Shown here one piece after another: positions 22,245 through 34,789 of a stretch of DNA of 64,000 bases. This DNA comes from Diphasiastrum complanatum (taxonomy: Eukaryota; Streptophyta; Lycopodiopsida; Lycopodiales; Lycopodiaceae): positions 10,713,634 through 10,777,633 of the forward strand of contig CM055114.1 in the NCBI GenBank assembly GCA_029204225.1. The letters are read 5' to 3'. The notes under the pieces were generated by a model. It saw only the letters and a program-made list of their open reading frames with translations, was not told the DNA's origin and made no database searches. Both the position numbers and the translations under genes were made by a program. Position 1 is the stretch's first letter; every line of letters begins with the position of its first letter.

Positions 22245-22388
22245 TGTTCTTGCCTGGAATCACAAAGATTGTCAAGTAGAAGCTAGATTTGGAAGCTAGT
22301 CTAGATATAGATCAAGATCCCAAGCTACCAATCACTCTTTGTGATCATTTGTAGATCAATTTTAGTCCTTAAACTCTGAAATTTGACA
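22245..22388 (+). mobile_element. LTR 3' end of copia element D
   Basis: About 140 bp ending TTTGACA directly in front of a perfect primer-binding site. Its left part has been replaced by the minus-strand gypsy element. The end differs from LTR family 1 (which ends CATCA), although the pol downstream ends in LTR family 1. The 5' and 3' parts of 'element D' may therefore come from different families. Confidence 0.5.
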
Positions 22389-22400
22389 TGGTATCAGAGC
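22389..22400 (+). other. Primer-binding site (perfect initiator Met tRNA match)
   Basis: TGGTATCAGAGC immediately after the LTR end ...TGACA. The leader after it contains the palindrome TCTCACACATGTGAGA at 22546-22561 and then runs directly into integrase sequence at 22573, so gag and protease are deleted. Confidence 0.85.
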
Positions 22401-22572
22401 CAAGTCAAAGAGCCTAGTTGATGATCCAAAAATCTTCATTTTGGTGAAAGCATTGGTGCTAGAATCACTTTGAAGGAGGGTGACCTTTTCTATAGTTTAC
22501 TTGTGATGTTGAGGTTCAAATTAGTGTGTAAAGTTAAGATGTACTTCTCACACATGTGAGAGGCTGCTGGAG

Positions 22573-23130
22573 TTGTACTTTCACCAAAACTTTGTGGTTT
22601 TTCAATATTTGAGCTTCAAAGCCTACACACCGCAGCACAATGGTGTTGCTGAACGAAAGAACAGGACCCTAATGGAAGCAGCCAGATGCATGATGGCCTA
22701 TTCGAAGGCTCCAAGGGCACTGTGGGCTGAAGTAGTAGCTACAGCCACATACATCCAGAACTGGACAGGTAAATCTGGTGCTCCTCACACGACACCACAT
22801 GAGCTATGGTGGGGTAGAAAGCCCAACTTGCCTCACATCAGAATATTTGGTTGTGCAGCATATGCACATATTTCTGATAAACTTTGCAAGAAGCTTGATG
22901 AGAAAGCTGAGCAAGGATTTTTGGTAGGTTATGACAATATTTTGTCATACTACAGAATCTACATGCCAGACACGAACACTGTGAAAACAGTGAGGGATGT
23001 CAGATTCGACGAGAGCAGGACAATGGCCAACGAAGACCTTGTTAGCTATGAAGTTCTAGAAAAACAGTACTATGACTTGCTGCCAACGTCAGAGGGAGCA
23101 GAGGACGAATACAAAAATGAAGATTTTTGA
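22573..23130 (+). pseudogene. Copia element D: integrase, end of core and C-terminal region
   Basis: Begins with the end of the core (YTPQHNGVAERKNRTLMEAA, including the catalytic Glu), continues through HELWWGRKPNLPHIRIFGCA and FLVGYDNILSYYRIYMPDT to RDVRFDES. The earlier part of integrase is missing because the leader joins directly to the core. It stops at 23128, and the frame continues with one disruption into RT at 23143. This copia lineage differs from elements A, B, F, G and H (TNT1/Tork-like sequence features). Confidence 0.85.
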
Positions 23131-23142
23131 TTCGTCTCCCAT

Positions 23143-24180
23143 TTGAGCGACGAATCGGACAAAGAGAGATTCGAGAGACAGCCTGTCGACGTAGTTCCTA
23201 TAAACCAAGATGGTTCCGGACTGGGCAGAGCAGACAAGGGCAAATGCATAGTTGTTCCGAGAGGATCTCCCAGAAGGTCGACAAGACCACAAAGAGCGCC
23301 AGCGAGATTTGTGCTAGGTAGTTCAGCTTTCACATCAGAAGAATTCTATGGGTTCAGTGGTGAATTACAGACATTTGAGGAGGCGATTGAAGGTCCAGAA
23401 AAGGACAAATGGATCCAAGCCATGAACAAAGAGATGGAGTCCATGAGGAAGAACCAAGTATGGACGTTGGAGCCATTACCTCATAAGCGCAAGACTATCA
23501 AATGCAAATGGGTTTTCAAACTCAAATATGGACCAGACGGGAGTGTGACGAAATACAAGGCAAGACTGGTAGCGAAGGGTTTCTCTCAGAGATACGGTAT
23601 TGACTATTCTGAAACCTTCTCTCCTGTCATCAAACATTCGTCCATACGACTGTTGTTCGCATATGCAGCAGCTTATGACCTCAGGATCCACATTGTGGAT
23701 GAGAAGACAACCTTCTTGCATGGCAAATTAGACAAAGAGAACTACATGGATCAACCCCCAGGATTTGTCTCGAATTCACTTCCTGACTATGTATGCAGAA
23801 TGCATAGAAGCATCTACGGTCTGAAGCAATCAGTCCGACCATGGTATAAGAAGAAGGATCAGGCCCTGAAATCATTGGAATTCAAGCCTACGAATCCATG
23901 CTCAACACATTGGCAGATTGCAAAACAAATTCTGCAATATCTTCAATTAACGAGGGATTATGGCTTGTGTTATTGTCATGGTGCAGGTCTCAAGATACTT
24001 TCCTACAGCGACACCAACTGGGCATCTCTCAGGGACGACTGTAAAAGCGTTTCAAGAGGATGGACCATCGCATCAGGAGCAGCAGTTCTCTGGGTCAGCA
24101 AGAAGCAGACCATTGTAGTCCAGTCGTCCTGTGAAGCAGAATACGTAGCAGTAGCAAAGATGGCCAATGAAATAATTTAG
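23143..24180 (+). pseudogene. Copia element D: RT with internal deletion joined to RNase H
   Basis: RT starts with KDKWIQAMNKEMESM and includes KCKWVFKLKYGPDGSVTKYK, ARLVAKGFSQRYGIDYSETF, TTFLHGKLDKENYMDQPPGF and IYGLKQSVRPWY. After about residue 246 (SLEFKPTNPC) it jumps to STHWQIAKQILQYLQLTRDY in RNase H. The YVDD polymerase box is deleted although the frame stays open. RNase H keeps SCEAEYVAV; the SDTNWA segment has N where D is usual. It cannot copy itself. Confidence 0.85.
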
Positions 24181-24474
24181 CTAAGGCAGTTCCTGGACAA
24201 ATTGGGCGAAACAAGGAGCGAGCCACTGGTCTTGCAGATGGACAACACATTTGCAATACACCTCACGAAGGATCCCGTGTTCCATTCCAGGACGAAGCAC
24301 ATTGCGATCAAGTATCACTTGATCAGGAATCTGATTGAGAAGAAGATAATGTAGACCACCTTCATCGGAATGAAAGATATGATTGCTGACATCTTCACAA
24401 AGGCTCTGGACAAAGGACTCTTTGAGAGGCAAAGGAGCAGTCTCGAGATCATAAGGCTCATGATTTGAGAGGAA
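24181..24474 (+). pseudogene. Copia element D: RNase H C-terminal end
   Basis: Past the stop at 24178 the same frame reads the standard end of copia pol: a cluster around NTFAIHLTKDPVFHSRTKHI, a segment around IADIFTKALDKGLFERQR and a terminal stop just before the LTR at 24477. Two in-frame stops are present. Confidence 0.8.
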
Positions 24475-24476
24475 GC

Positions 24477-25512
24477 TGAAGAAACAAAGAGTTTCTGAAC
24501 ACAAAGCCTTGCTAGCTTACAACCCCTCGACACGAAACATGACAAGTTTTGCGAACACGAAAGTCAACGAAGACGATGACGAGCATTTTTGTGAACTCAA
24601 ACATTTGAAGACATGAAACACGAAGAGTTTTGTGAACACAAAAGTCAACGAAGACGAAGACCAACGGTTTGCGAACACGAACGATCCACGAACGAGATTC
24701 CCTTGTAGTCCTATATGAGAGAAAGACGAACGAGGTAAACAAAACCAATGGTGGAAACAAAACTTGTTTTGTCCTCATGCTCCAAGGTGTACCACCAGAG
24801 ATCACGAAAGTACCAGAAGTACAAAGATCTGACCTGATGGCATGACATCAGCAGATACTCCTTGGGTTGTGGCTAAACTGCCACTCTTGTAATTCTATGG
24901 TTAGTTGTAGATGGTTAATCACTCTAATCTTAGATTTGCATAGAGAGACTGTACAAACTGAATAATACTTGACATATATCAATAGGATACACAGTGTGTA
25001 ACAAAAGTAGGAAAAAGAAGAACAAGAAGGAGTCTGATGCTAGTAAGCAGAAGACAACACAGACAGAAGCTCCGCCTGCATGCGAGAAGACAATTTTGTC
25101 TAGGATCAGAAGATCCGATTGTCCGCTAAACAAGACCACTACTCGTGAGAGAACCGTGCTTCTCTCATGCCAACGCACTACGTGGATTCGCATGCAGTGC
25201 CCTGAAGAAACCAGAGAAAATCAACATAGATTATTTTTTGGTTGTCTCTGATCTTGAATGTCGAATGCTTATGCTATTTTATTTTTAATATGTCTGAGTT
25301 TTTTTGTTCCCTTTGAATTTTGCACCTTAGTTGAAATGAAGTCGAATGCTATATTAATTTTATGAACGTAGATCAGTAGAACCTGACTACCCTCTGGAGG
25401 ATTGTAGGAGTGTTTCAGTTGGCAGTGTTCAGCGAACGCATCTGAACAACATCCGAATCTCGAAGGAGAGTCGTGAATGTTTCGTGAATTTTTCTTCTCA
25501 CAATTCTCATCA
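24477..25512 (+). mobile_element. Copia LTR, family 1, copy 2
   Basis: A 1036-bp LTR starting TGAAGAAAC and ending CATCA, directly after the copia pol end. It aligns over its length with 5434-6655 and 41837-42814. A primer-binding site lies one base downstream, so this LTR is flanked by pol on its left and by a 5'-type leader on its right. The early part has a CACGAA-rich block of near repeats (gaacacgaaa...gtcaacgaagacgaa). Confidence 0.85.
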
Positions 25513-25513
25513 G

Positions 25514-25525
25514 TGGTATCGGAGC
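25514..25525 (+). other. Primer-binding site after LTR copy 2
   Basis: TGGTATCGGAGC, one mismatch to the standard site, one base after the LTR end. Its presence downstream of an LTR that also follows pol implies two element units sharing one LTR. Confidence 0.8.
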
Positions 25526-25529
25526 GTTG

Positions 25530-25800
25530 ACTCGATTCTCTTCAGAAATGCATTGTGAGATGGTGGAAGAAGCCTGAAATGTTCTGTGTGATGGTGAAAA
25601 TGGCCTGGAATCTACTATGGGATGTGAGGAAATCAAGAAATGCAATGTGAGTTGTTAAGGAGGCCTGAAATTTATTGTGGACGTTGAAGGTGGGATGAGA
25701 TTCACTGTGGATAGTGAAGGAGGCCAGCTGTGAGATCAGCTCTACGATGGTGAAAGGCAAGTGAGCAACTAAAATTAAGAGAGAAAGAGCGTGAGCAGAG
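25530..25800 (+). repeat. Degenerate leader repeats after primer site
   Basis: Segments of the form GGCCTGAAAT..T.TGTGGA.G.TGAAGG recur at about 35-65 bp spacing (near 25572, 25600, 25660, 25715). No coding potential is evident. They lie between the primer site and the GA microsatellite, where gag would be expected, so gag is missing. Confidence 0.5.
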
Positions 25801-25812
25801 AATGAGATTCTG

Positions 25813-26989
<1,177 letters not shown>

Positions 26990-27603
26990 GGAAGTTGTTC
27001 AAACTAGATGCTTGTGTTACTGCTAACCAAGTTGGATGTGTTGCAAGGGAGCAAATTTCTATTCAAGAGGTTTGGCACAAAAGGATGGGACACCTCAACT
27101 TCAAGTCATTGGAGGTAATGGCAAAGACGAAGGTTGTGATTGGTCTTCCAAGTTCCTTAAGTGATGTCAAGCATGTTTGTGAGTCTTATGCTTTGTCTAA
27201 GTCACATAGACTACCTTATACTAGATCTATTTCTAGATCTACAAAGCCTTTTCAACTTGTACATTCGGATATTCATGGATTTACTACAATTAGCAATAGT
27301 GCAGCTAAGATGTATGTAACATTCATTGATGATTTTAGTAGATTTTGTTGGATCTATCTACTAAAGAGCAAGGATGAAGTGTATGATGTCTTTGTCAAGT
27401 TCAAGAATGCAAGGAAGAACCAATTTTCCACAAAGATCAAGTGCTTGAGAGGTGACAATGGTGGTGAGTACATATCTAACAAGTTCAAGCCTTTTGTGAT
27501 GAGCATGGGATCAAGAGGGAGTATACAACATCAAGGACCCCACAACAAAATGGAGTGGCTTAAAGGAAGAATAGGACCTTATGTGAAAGTGCTAAAGCTA
27601 TGA
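26990..27603 (+). pseudogene. Copia element H: GAG-pre-integrase and integrase core
   Basis: Starts in the pre-integrase region (EVWHKRMGHLNFKSLEVMAK), then the zinc region CESYALSKSHRLPYTRS (the usual CExC is changed). The core has catalytic Asp in LVHSDIHGF and in RGDNGGEYISNKF, and FIDDFSRFCWIYLLKSK. Near the end a frame change destroys the usual TPQQNGVAERKNR segment carrying the catalytic Glu. Gag, protease and the 5' LTR are missing to the left. Confidence 0.85.
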
Positions 27604-28265
27604 GGTTAAGTGCTAATCTTGACAAAGCATTTTGGGATCAAGCTTTGTTGTGTGCCAATTTCTTGTGCAATAGGTGGCCAAGTGCTATTTTGGATGGAAG
27701 GACATCTTTTGAGATGCTATTCAAGAGGAGGCCAAGTGTCAACTTTCTAAGAACCTTTGGATGCACATGCTATGTCAACATTACTCTTGATGATAGGACC
27801 AAGAAGGATCCATCTTCAAGAAGAGGTATTTTTGTTAAATATAGTGAGGTGAGTAAAGCCTACAAGGTTTACATTCCTTCTACTAACAAAGTGATTGTTG
27901 GTAGAGATGTCATTTTTTATGAGGGGAACATTCCAAAGGTGTCTTCAAGCATGATTGATGGTAGAGTGGATGGATCTAACATTCTCGATGTTGATGAGAA
28001 GGATCCTACTTTGGATGGTGGTGATGATGGACCTTCATCAAGTCAAAAGCCAAGGAGAACATCAAGAGAAAGACAAGTACCTTCAAGGCTCGCATATGAT
28101 CAAAAGGGTAAGCAAGTACTTTCTGAAAATTATCTTGCTTTCCTAACCTCTTTGGATGAGTCTACAAGTTTAGATCAAGCAAGGGAAGAAGAGGAGTGGA
28201 TCCAAGCAATGGATCTTGAGTATCGATCTCTTATGAAGAGTGGAACATCTTTTGGAGGATCTTAG
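27600..28265 (+). pseudogene. Copia element H: integrase C-terminal region and RT start
   Basis: A 221-codon frame overlapping the previous one by 4 bp. It carries LCNRWPSAILDGRTSFEMLF, FLRTFGCTCYVNITLDDRTK, VSKAYKVYIPSTNKVIVGRD and VIFYEGN. A linker follows, then the first RT residues (EEEEWIQAMDLEYRSLMKSG). At that point it stops (28263) and the remaining RT and RNase H are absent. Confidence 0.85.
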
Positions 28266-28280
28266 TATGTACATGGTGCT

Positions 28281-28763
28281 ATGCAAGTTGATGGATGTTA
28301 TCTTGCTGTAAAATCAAGTAATGGATATGAAAATCAAAGTTTGTTCAATGACTTTGATGGTCAAGTTGATGATCAAGAGGTTGATCTCAAAGCGCTTCAA
28401 CTATTCAAAAGAGAAGTTGGCAATTTGGAGCTAGTCAAGAGCATCAAAGGAGAGGTAATTGGAAAAGGTGTTATGGATATGTTTTTGAAGCATATTGAAG
28501 ACTCAAGTAAGGTCAAAGGAGCAACAAGGAAGTGTTGTTCAAGTTTACTTTACTTGTTCTATCTCATGTTTGAGCATTTTCATGTGGATGTGTGCAAATT
28601 GTCAAGATATGGCACCAACGGGGAGTGGCCAAAGATTTGTGAGCCTGTTGCAGACCAAACAGACCCAACAAATGTCATAAATTGGGAGGGCTTTACCTCT
28701 CTGCCTTGTTACTTGACAAACATCTCACAATATACGTGGCTAGGAAAAGTGTGTGAAGATTAG
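28281..28763 (+). CDS. Unrecognised 160-residue ORF replacing RT in copia element H
   Basis: An open frame starting MQVDGCYLAVKSSNGYENQS and ending LGKVCED. Its last four codons plus stop lie inside the LTR start (TGTGAAGATTAG), just as the true pol of element B ends ...EECED. The middle has a hydrophobic Cys-rich stretch (KCCSSLLYLFYLMFEHFHVD). It shows none of the RT or RNase H motifs expected here. It may be a captured host fragment, heavily altered pol or a chance open frame. No family is recognised. Confidence 0.45.
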   Translation: MQVDGCYLAVKSSNGYENQSLFNDFDGQVDDQEVDLKALQLFKREVGNLELVKSIKGEVIGKGVMDMFLKHIEDSSKVKGATRKCCSSLLYLFYLMFEHFHVDVCKLSRYGTNGEWPKICEPVADQTDPTNVINWEGFTSLPCYLTNISQYTWLGKVCED

Positions 28764-29429
28764 TAAAATTATGTCTTCCTATCTCGAGTTTTGGGGCCAT
28801 GCCTATCTTATTTCCATTGTATATTTTATTGTACATAAAGGTATGTGAATTGAGCACATAACCTTCTAGAATAGGTCAAGTTTGACTTAGGTAGGTTCAA
28901 TCTTGATGTCATGCAAAAGTTTAGATTACATGCAAAGTTATTCAGAGTGCATGCAAGCAACATGCAAAGTAGCTTTCATGATCTACACATGTCTAGGTAA
29001 TTTTGAGAGTTGACATGCAGTACATGCAATATTCATGCATGCAGTTTTACATGTGGATCCTTGGTAGTTGAGTTAACTAGGTAAAGTGGACTTTTCATGC
29101 AACTCCACTGTAGGAATTCCAGCCTCTATGATGTAGGGAAACTTTGGCATGTTTTGCCATATTGTGAATATTGAGATTTTGGTGTTTTGGGCTCATTCTC
29201 TCTCTACCCGAGTTTTATGTCTTGATTTTCTCTCTCTACTTGAGAACAGGCTATTTTCTCCATAGTGAGTACTTAGAATAATTTTTTATATTCATTTCTC
29301 ATAGTAAGAAGTTAGTTTTTTCAGTCTGATGTATGTCATTTTTCAAGTAATCTATTCATTGATCAATCTTGTGCAATCACAACACCTTATCAAGATCTTG
29401 TAAGGCATGTGGTGAAGTTCACACGTGAA
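28752..29429 (+). mobile_element. Copia LTR, family B, in element H (3' LTR)
   Basis: Starts TGTGAAGATTAG and matches, inverted, the LTRs of element B at 38101-38820 and 44446-44928. Shared blocks include ACTCGAG/CGAGTTTT, TGTACATAAA and a long series of ATGCA-rich motifs. The right end reads GTTCACACGTGAAA and lacks the final CTTCACA, so the outermost bases are lost or changed. Confidence 0.8.
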
Positions 29430-29914
29430 ATGGACCAAATATGGTAGTCCTTTATTGCCATGCAAAAAATATTTTGTGAGTGAGAGATTCAACTACTCCT
29501 ATTATTTATTTATTTATTTTTATTCAAACAGGCAGTAACTGTTGGATTATTCTCCTTCTTACTGATCGAATAATCGATTATAATCTTCATCCGTTGTTTA
29601 TCCAGTTCTGTGGATTTTTCCATGTCTTTACACAGTTTGTAGTTTTACAAGTCTTTTACACAGTCCACAAAATTACACAGAGTGTTACCACAGTGTGGCA
29701 TTTTTCGCCTATCAGAAATCTTGTGGACAATGTAGTCTCCTTTTTTTGCAGTTTTCACCTGTCAGGATTTGTGAGCAAATATGCAGAGTAGCATTTTTTG
29801 CTTTCTCCAAAGTGTCTCAAATATTAAGGAAATGACTTTGGCAATGTGTGGGGCAACCCTAAACCAGCGGAGATCAGCCACCTGGCAATCACAATTGATG
29901 ACCTGATTTCTTAG
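29430..29914. other. No feature recognised
   Basis: AT-rich sequence with no ORF or motif that I can support, leading up to the TATA box at 29915. Confidence 0.4.
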
Positions 29915-29923
29915 TATAAATAG
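29915..29923 (+). promoter_or_regulatory. Putative TATA box upstream of CT tract
   Basis: TATAAATAG is a strong plant TATA consensus. About 50 bp downstream begins the long CT tract, a layout typical of plant core promoters with a pyrimidine patch. No ORF on this strand clearly follows. It may be a solo LTR promoter or host sequence. Confidence 0.4.
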
Positions 29924-29972
29924 CTATTCATATTCATACAATTTTAAGATTATCAAATGCTTTTGAATAGTT

Positions 29973-30094
<122 letters not shown>

Positions 30095-30203
30095 CTTGCG
30101 AGCTTGAACACATTCTATCTCACTTCTTAGAGCTGTTTAGAGATTGTTATTGCGCTACTGCTTATCAGCATTGCGCTTAATTCAGACTTTCTTTTAGTCG
30201 CTC

Positions 30204-31260
30204 TAATATCAATTCAATTGGAAGCTCATAGATAGATATGTGCTTTTGCACAAACCAATTAAATCTATGAGAATATCTTTCCACAGACTCATCTTCACAT
30301 TGTCTAATAGTTACCAAATGGAAAACAAGCAACCGTTATATTCATTGTGGGTGAAAACTCATCCAAGAACGCTTTTACCAAGGTATCCCATGAGTCAAGA
30401 GAATGGATTTCAAAAACTTCAACATTATCATACCAATCTCGAGCTTCATTGGTAAGGTATAATGGAAATAACAATTTCCAATCCTCGAGTTGTGAGAAAC
30501 CATCTAGGAAAGAGAAGTTCATGAATTTTCATATGAAAATATCAGATTTATCACCTCTCTCTCCATCATAATGATCAATCTTCAATAGGTACACAGGCTT
30601 TGGTCTAACACAGAGGGAGTCGCCAGCAACTAATGAAGGTTGCACAGTATTATAATTAGGTTTAGCTCCTGATTTTCCGTCTTCATGGTCCAACTCTTCA
30701 AGGTCAGTAAGAACTTCACCCTCACTATCAACATGACATTCATTTCTTATTCTTGACACTTCTGGGACCATTAAATATCAATTTCAGGGCTTTGGGTAGA
30801 AATTTTCATCATTTCAATATCAGTGCCAACACTCACCTCATGAGTATTAGGCTTTTCATGGTCATAGTTAAACCCTAAACCAATTCCTACTAGTGTTTCA
30901 TCAACTCCAAGAATTGGATTTTGAATCACAATAGGACTATGGTCAATAGTCACAAAATAATTGATTTGTAATGTCGCATTCTCTTTAACATCATAAGTGA
31001 AGTCTTCCCCTTGCTCTAAACCAATCATATTAGATTTATTTGAGTCATCTCTTTCATGGTCGGTGTAAAAGGGTGATATTTCAAAAGATTCTTCACTCAA
31101 ATTTTCAAGAAAGTCACACACCACTAAATCCCATTCTTCATTATAATAACTTTGATTCATCAATTGAATCAATAAGTTTTACACATTCATTGGAAATTTC
31201 ATGTATGGGTGATTCTATAAGAAATAAATTTCGATACAGATTTTCTATGGCTTGAGAATC
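30204..31260 (-). pseudogene. Gypsy-like gag in direct repeat copy 1
   Basis: Three broken minus-strand frames (31172-30771, 30771-30529, 30522-30304) together cover a Gag. The upstream part is acidic (LENLSEESFEISPFYTDHER). The capsid part has PVYLLKIDHYDGERGDKSD, FMNFSFLDGFSQLEDWKLLF and LYLTNEARDWYDNVEVFE. It is cut at 30204, near a motif equivalent to DELPIELILD in copy 2. No zinc knuckle or pol is linked to it. Confidence 0.75.
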
Positions 31261-31329
31261 ATTCTCATCATCCTCGTCGCACTAGGCTCGTGGGAATCAT
31301 GATTATAATTTTTTTTTTAAAGGGACCTC

Positions 31330-32110
31330 CAACACGTCCAGTATTGGTCTAGTTCTCAGTACAACACCTTATGACCCTACTTGCACAAACCACTACTCCA
31401 AACAAACCTCACAATTTTTGGTGCTCAAGCCTTATCCAAAAAGACCTTGAGAGTCACTCATAAAATTGATACAAAAGAGGCTCCAATTGCCACAACGCAT
31501 TCAAACCTTCACAGGCAATTTAAATCAAACGAGCTTTTGGCTGCACAAGTTAATGTCAATTCAATAGAACCGTTTGAAAACACTTTCAAACAATAAACAA
31601 GAATTCGAAAGGAACTCATACTCCTCCCGGTAGACGCACCACTGAAGGATTATAAAATGACCCCCAAATAGACTACCAATCTAAAGGAATTCTAATGGAA
31701 GTCAGTCTATACCAAATTATAGCTCAAGCTCCATTGGGTATGGAGTCGAAAATAAGGCCGTTCATGATCACAGGCACTTTCAATGGCGATCGGCATGGCA
31801 AATTCCTAATGGTCTACCATCAATTTTCAGATAGCCTAGGGGACTTTGAGATGGTCAAGAACCATTCCACTATAGAAAGCCATGACTTTCAGAAAGCTAA
31901 ATGGGCTATTAAGATTTCCCTTAATCAATAGGCTTATACCTCGTTCGTTGAAAATTCATAATAATAGAAACAAGTATTTACAAAGTTCAGTTCCTGTTTA
32001 GCAATTAGACAACATTGTAGTTCTTATAGACCTCGAACAACACCTCACACCATTGTGTGTTCATAGACAAGATCCTAAAGCGTTAACAAATGAGATGTAA
32101 GATTAGTGTT
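31330..32110 (+). other. Gag leader region with plus-strand ORFs kept in both repeat copies
   Basis: On the minus strand this is leader of the gag element. On the plus strand, frames such as 31381-31596 (MHKPLLQTNLTIFGAQALSK...) and 31695-31931 (...KIRPFMITGTFNGDRHGKFL...) recur in copy 2 at 36216-36413 and 36570-36767. They may be antisense chance frames or a captured gene piece. I do not recognise them. Confidence 0.3.
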
Positions 32111-32831
32111 TTCCTGTATGCGGTTGAGCATGCTTTGTTAATGTCAGATGCTCAGCTTGTCAAGCTTATACACCTGTAGCAAACGACTTGTTTCCAAGAT
32201 TTGAATAATTATGTTGGTGGATCTTTAAATCCAAACAAAATACTCAGGGCGGCTAAGGAAGAGATTTATCAAGGCTCAGTATAGGTTGTTTACAACAACC
32301 GTAGAATTGGTAGAATCAATAATTTGGTTGTTCCTTAATCGGTGACAGTCAAAACCTGATAGATGGCTTGATTTCTAGTGATATATAGAGCCCTCATATC
32401 TGTTTTTTTTGTAGTTGATGGCAATGCCAATTAAGCCAATGGATCAGCCCTTAGGGCAATGACAAAGTCTGGCCACAGGTTGAAAGGCCACCAGGCAGAT
32501 TACAAGCAAAGGACATGACCCACAACATGGCCATTGGTAAGGAAAAGGCACAAGGTAGGGCACGAGGCAGAGGGCACGGCCCACGCAGGCTGAAATAGGG
32601 CGCAGATAGAGAATTTGGCTAGGGCAACATGAAGCCAATGAGGAGCCCTCAAATGGATAAAGTGTGGCCAATGGACAGGCAGGGTTAGGGAAGAGGAAGA
32701 AGCCACAGGCAGATCCGCAGGTAGGGAGCGTGGACAGGGTAATTCGCAAGAAGAGGGAGAGCGAGCCTTAGGTAGGGTGGTCACAAACCCACAGGCAAGG
32801 CAGCAAAGAGAGAGAGCGGGTCAGATGGCCG

Positions 32832-33732
32832 ATGATCAAGGATCAAGATAGGTCTCTCAGAGGTAGGGGTGGCCCACAGACTGAAGTAAGGTGCAAATTA
32901 GTATTGAGCAGGGCTTTATAGCATGTAGGCAGGTCAAATTACCATCACAGACAGTAGGGATTGAGCCCCTTATCCTTAGCGCCCTACAGAGCAGTTTTCT
33001 TGTGACAGAACTATGATCAAAAGTAGTGAATGTGACAGTTTTACCCACAACTATCAAGGCAGTTTACAAATAGGGTTTGCAAATGGATTTCAAGGGAGCC
33101 CGACGGATGGCTCACTATCTATAAATCTACAGAGCTGGTTGGTTAACGAAACACGAACCAACGATTAACCAGGCTATAGAATGGGTTGTGATTCAACAAT
33201 CATCAACCCTTAAGACTGGCTATCAATCTAATGGTCATAGAGAAGGATACAAGAATTCCTAGTGCTCAGCAATAAACAAGGAAAAGGTTGCCTTCTTGGA
33301 TAACAAACAATCTTAAACAAATCACAAAACCTTGTGAATGTAACAACAAAGCTTTCCACAATTCCACAATCTGCAACCACAAAATTAGAGACTGCAAAAG
33401 CAAATGGCACCAAATCTGACTCAACAATTTGCAACCAAATGTTAGAGATGGCAGAAAAAACAATTCACAAATCCACAAACAGTGGTAACACAATACTAAT
33501 GATTCAAATTGTAGATCAATAGCAATGAAGTAAAAGTAGTTTGCAGCAAAGACCAAACATAGAAGGTAGAGTGGAAGGCACCAGGCAAATCAACCTCTTC
33601 TCCTTTCCTCCTCCTTGTCTCTATGGAATCAAACAACTAGATGAGGGTGGAGGAGATGAGATACAACAAATAGACAGGGTCTAAAGTGGGAGGCACCAAG
33701 CACAATGCTTCTACTCCTTTTCTCCTTCTCCA

Positions 33733-33780
<48 letters not shown>

Positions 33781-34789
33781 ATGAAGAATGGATTATGTTA
33801 CGTAGAGGCTGGCCCTCTCTAATGCTACAAAAGGTTGGGGCCCAAAGAGGTGCACCTTTTCGTGAATGGGCACCAACAAGGGGATTTTTGGTAGTTGGGC
33901 CCAAACTTAAGGGATGAGCCCCAAATTTGGTTTAAATCACTAAATTGGCCTTTGGTGAATAACGTTGCCATTTAACTGGTTTTTAAGATGAACTGGCACC
34001 TCCTAGCCCCGACAAACCCGGGAACTAGGAGCATAAGCCTCTTAAATAAATATAAGTCCAGCATAAATTAATAAATAGACAGAGTTTCAATAAAAGTGCA
34101 ACCGGCCATAATGGGCCATTTACGGGTCAGGTTTAAGTAGTTCTGCATTGGCGTAATAGCGCGTGGCGATGTTTTTTCATCAAAAATAACTTGAAAACTC
34201 CGCAAACAGTGGCGACCTTCACGATATGTCCCCATTCTTTGAACTCAGCATTTCTAGTGACACAAAGACCAATGGACTAGCCAATAGCATCCTAGGCTAA
34301 CCCAAAAGCCATAAAGCACCATGTCTTCAAGATGAGCAACAACAGATTACCCCCTTGGACCGGCCAATAGCATTCTAGGCTGACCCAAAAGGGTCCCAAT
34401 CAGCATCAGATCTTCATGAAGAACAGCATCTCAGGTCCTGTATACAAGTCTTGATAACAATGTAACACAATCAGATCACAATTAGTAGCTTAGTTCCTTT
34501 TTAATCATTACTTAAAGTTTCAGTGTCTTATCCATTGGGCTATGGAGTCCGGTCACAAATCATAGGGCAAATCATCACAGGGTGGTTTCAAATTTTCACA
34601 TATCATATGAAGTTCAGAAGCGCCAGGTGCTAAATTTTGCAAAGCCAATACGAATGTTGGTTACCTCACATTGTGAAATTTATTGACTGGGTAAAGTAGT
34701 AATTATACTACTGGTCAGGTTTATGGTTGGTCAATTTCTTCCGACCTTAGAGCGGGATAAACTCCTAGGTCAAAACTTATGTTTTGCTC
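32832..34789 (-). other. Unique spacer between the direct repeats, possible LTR
   Basis: About 2 kb without ORFs, present only once. On the minus strand it lies downstream of gag copy 2 and upstream of leader copy 1. Minus-strand ATTTATTTAAGAGGC near 34040-34055 is TATA-like, and a CT tract (GA on the minus strand) follows. A 5' LTR of copy 1 is possible but no termini or primer site are evident. Confidence 0.3.
33737..33778. repeat. (CT)21 microsatellite
   Basis: A CT run of about 42 bp inside the spacer between the two large direct repeats. Confidence 0.95.

Larger units (their letters stand above)
30201..32831. repeat. Large direct repeat, copy 1 (about 2.6 kb)
   Basis: Matches 35015-37716 from CTAATATCAATTCAATTGG to GAGAGAGCGGGTCAGATGGCC with scattered substitutions and several indels. 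Copy 1 lacks about 40 bp present in copy 2 near 35935 and about 40 bp near 37050. It carries a minus-strand gag and its leader. The left boundary cuts gag where copy 2 reads on, so copy 1 is the truncated one. Confidence 0.9.

Noticed and set aside
32444-32784. Overlapping Cys/Pro/Leu-rich minus-strand ORFs resembling secreted proteins
   Set aside because: They lie in the leader of the duplicated gag element, overlap in two frames and are not consistently kept in copy 2.
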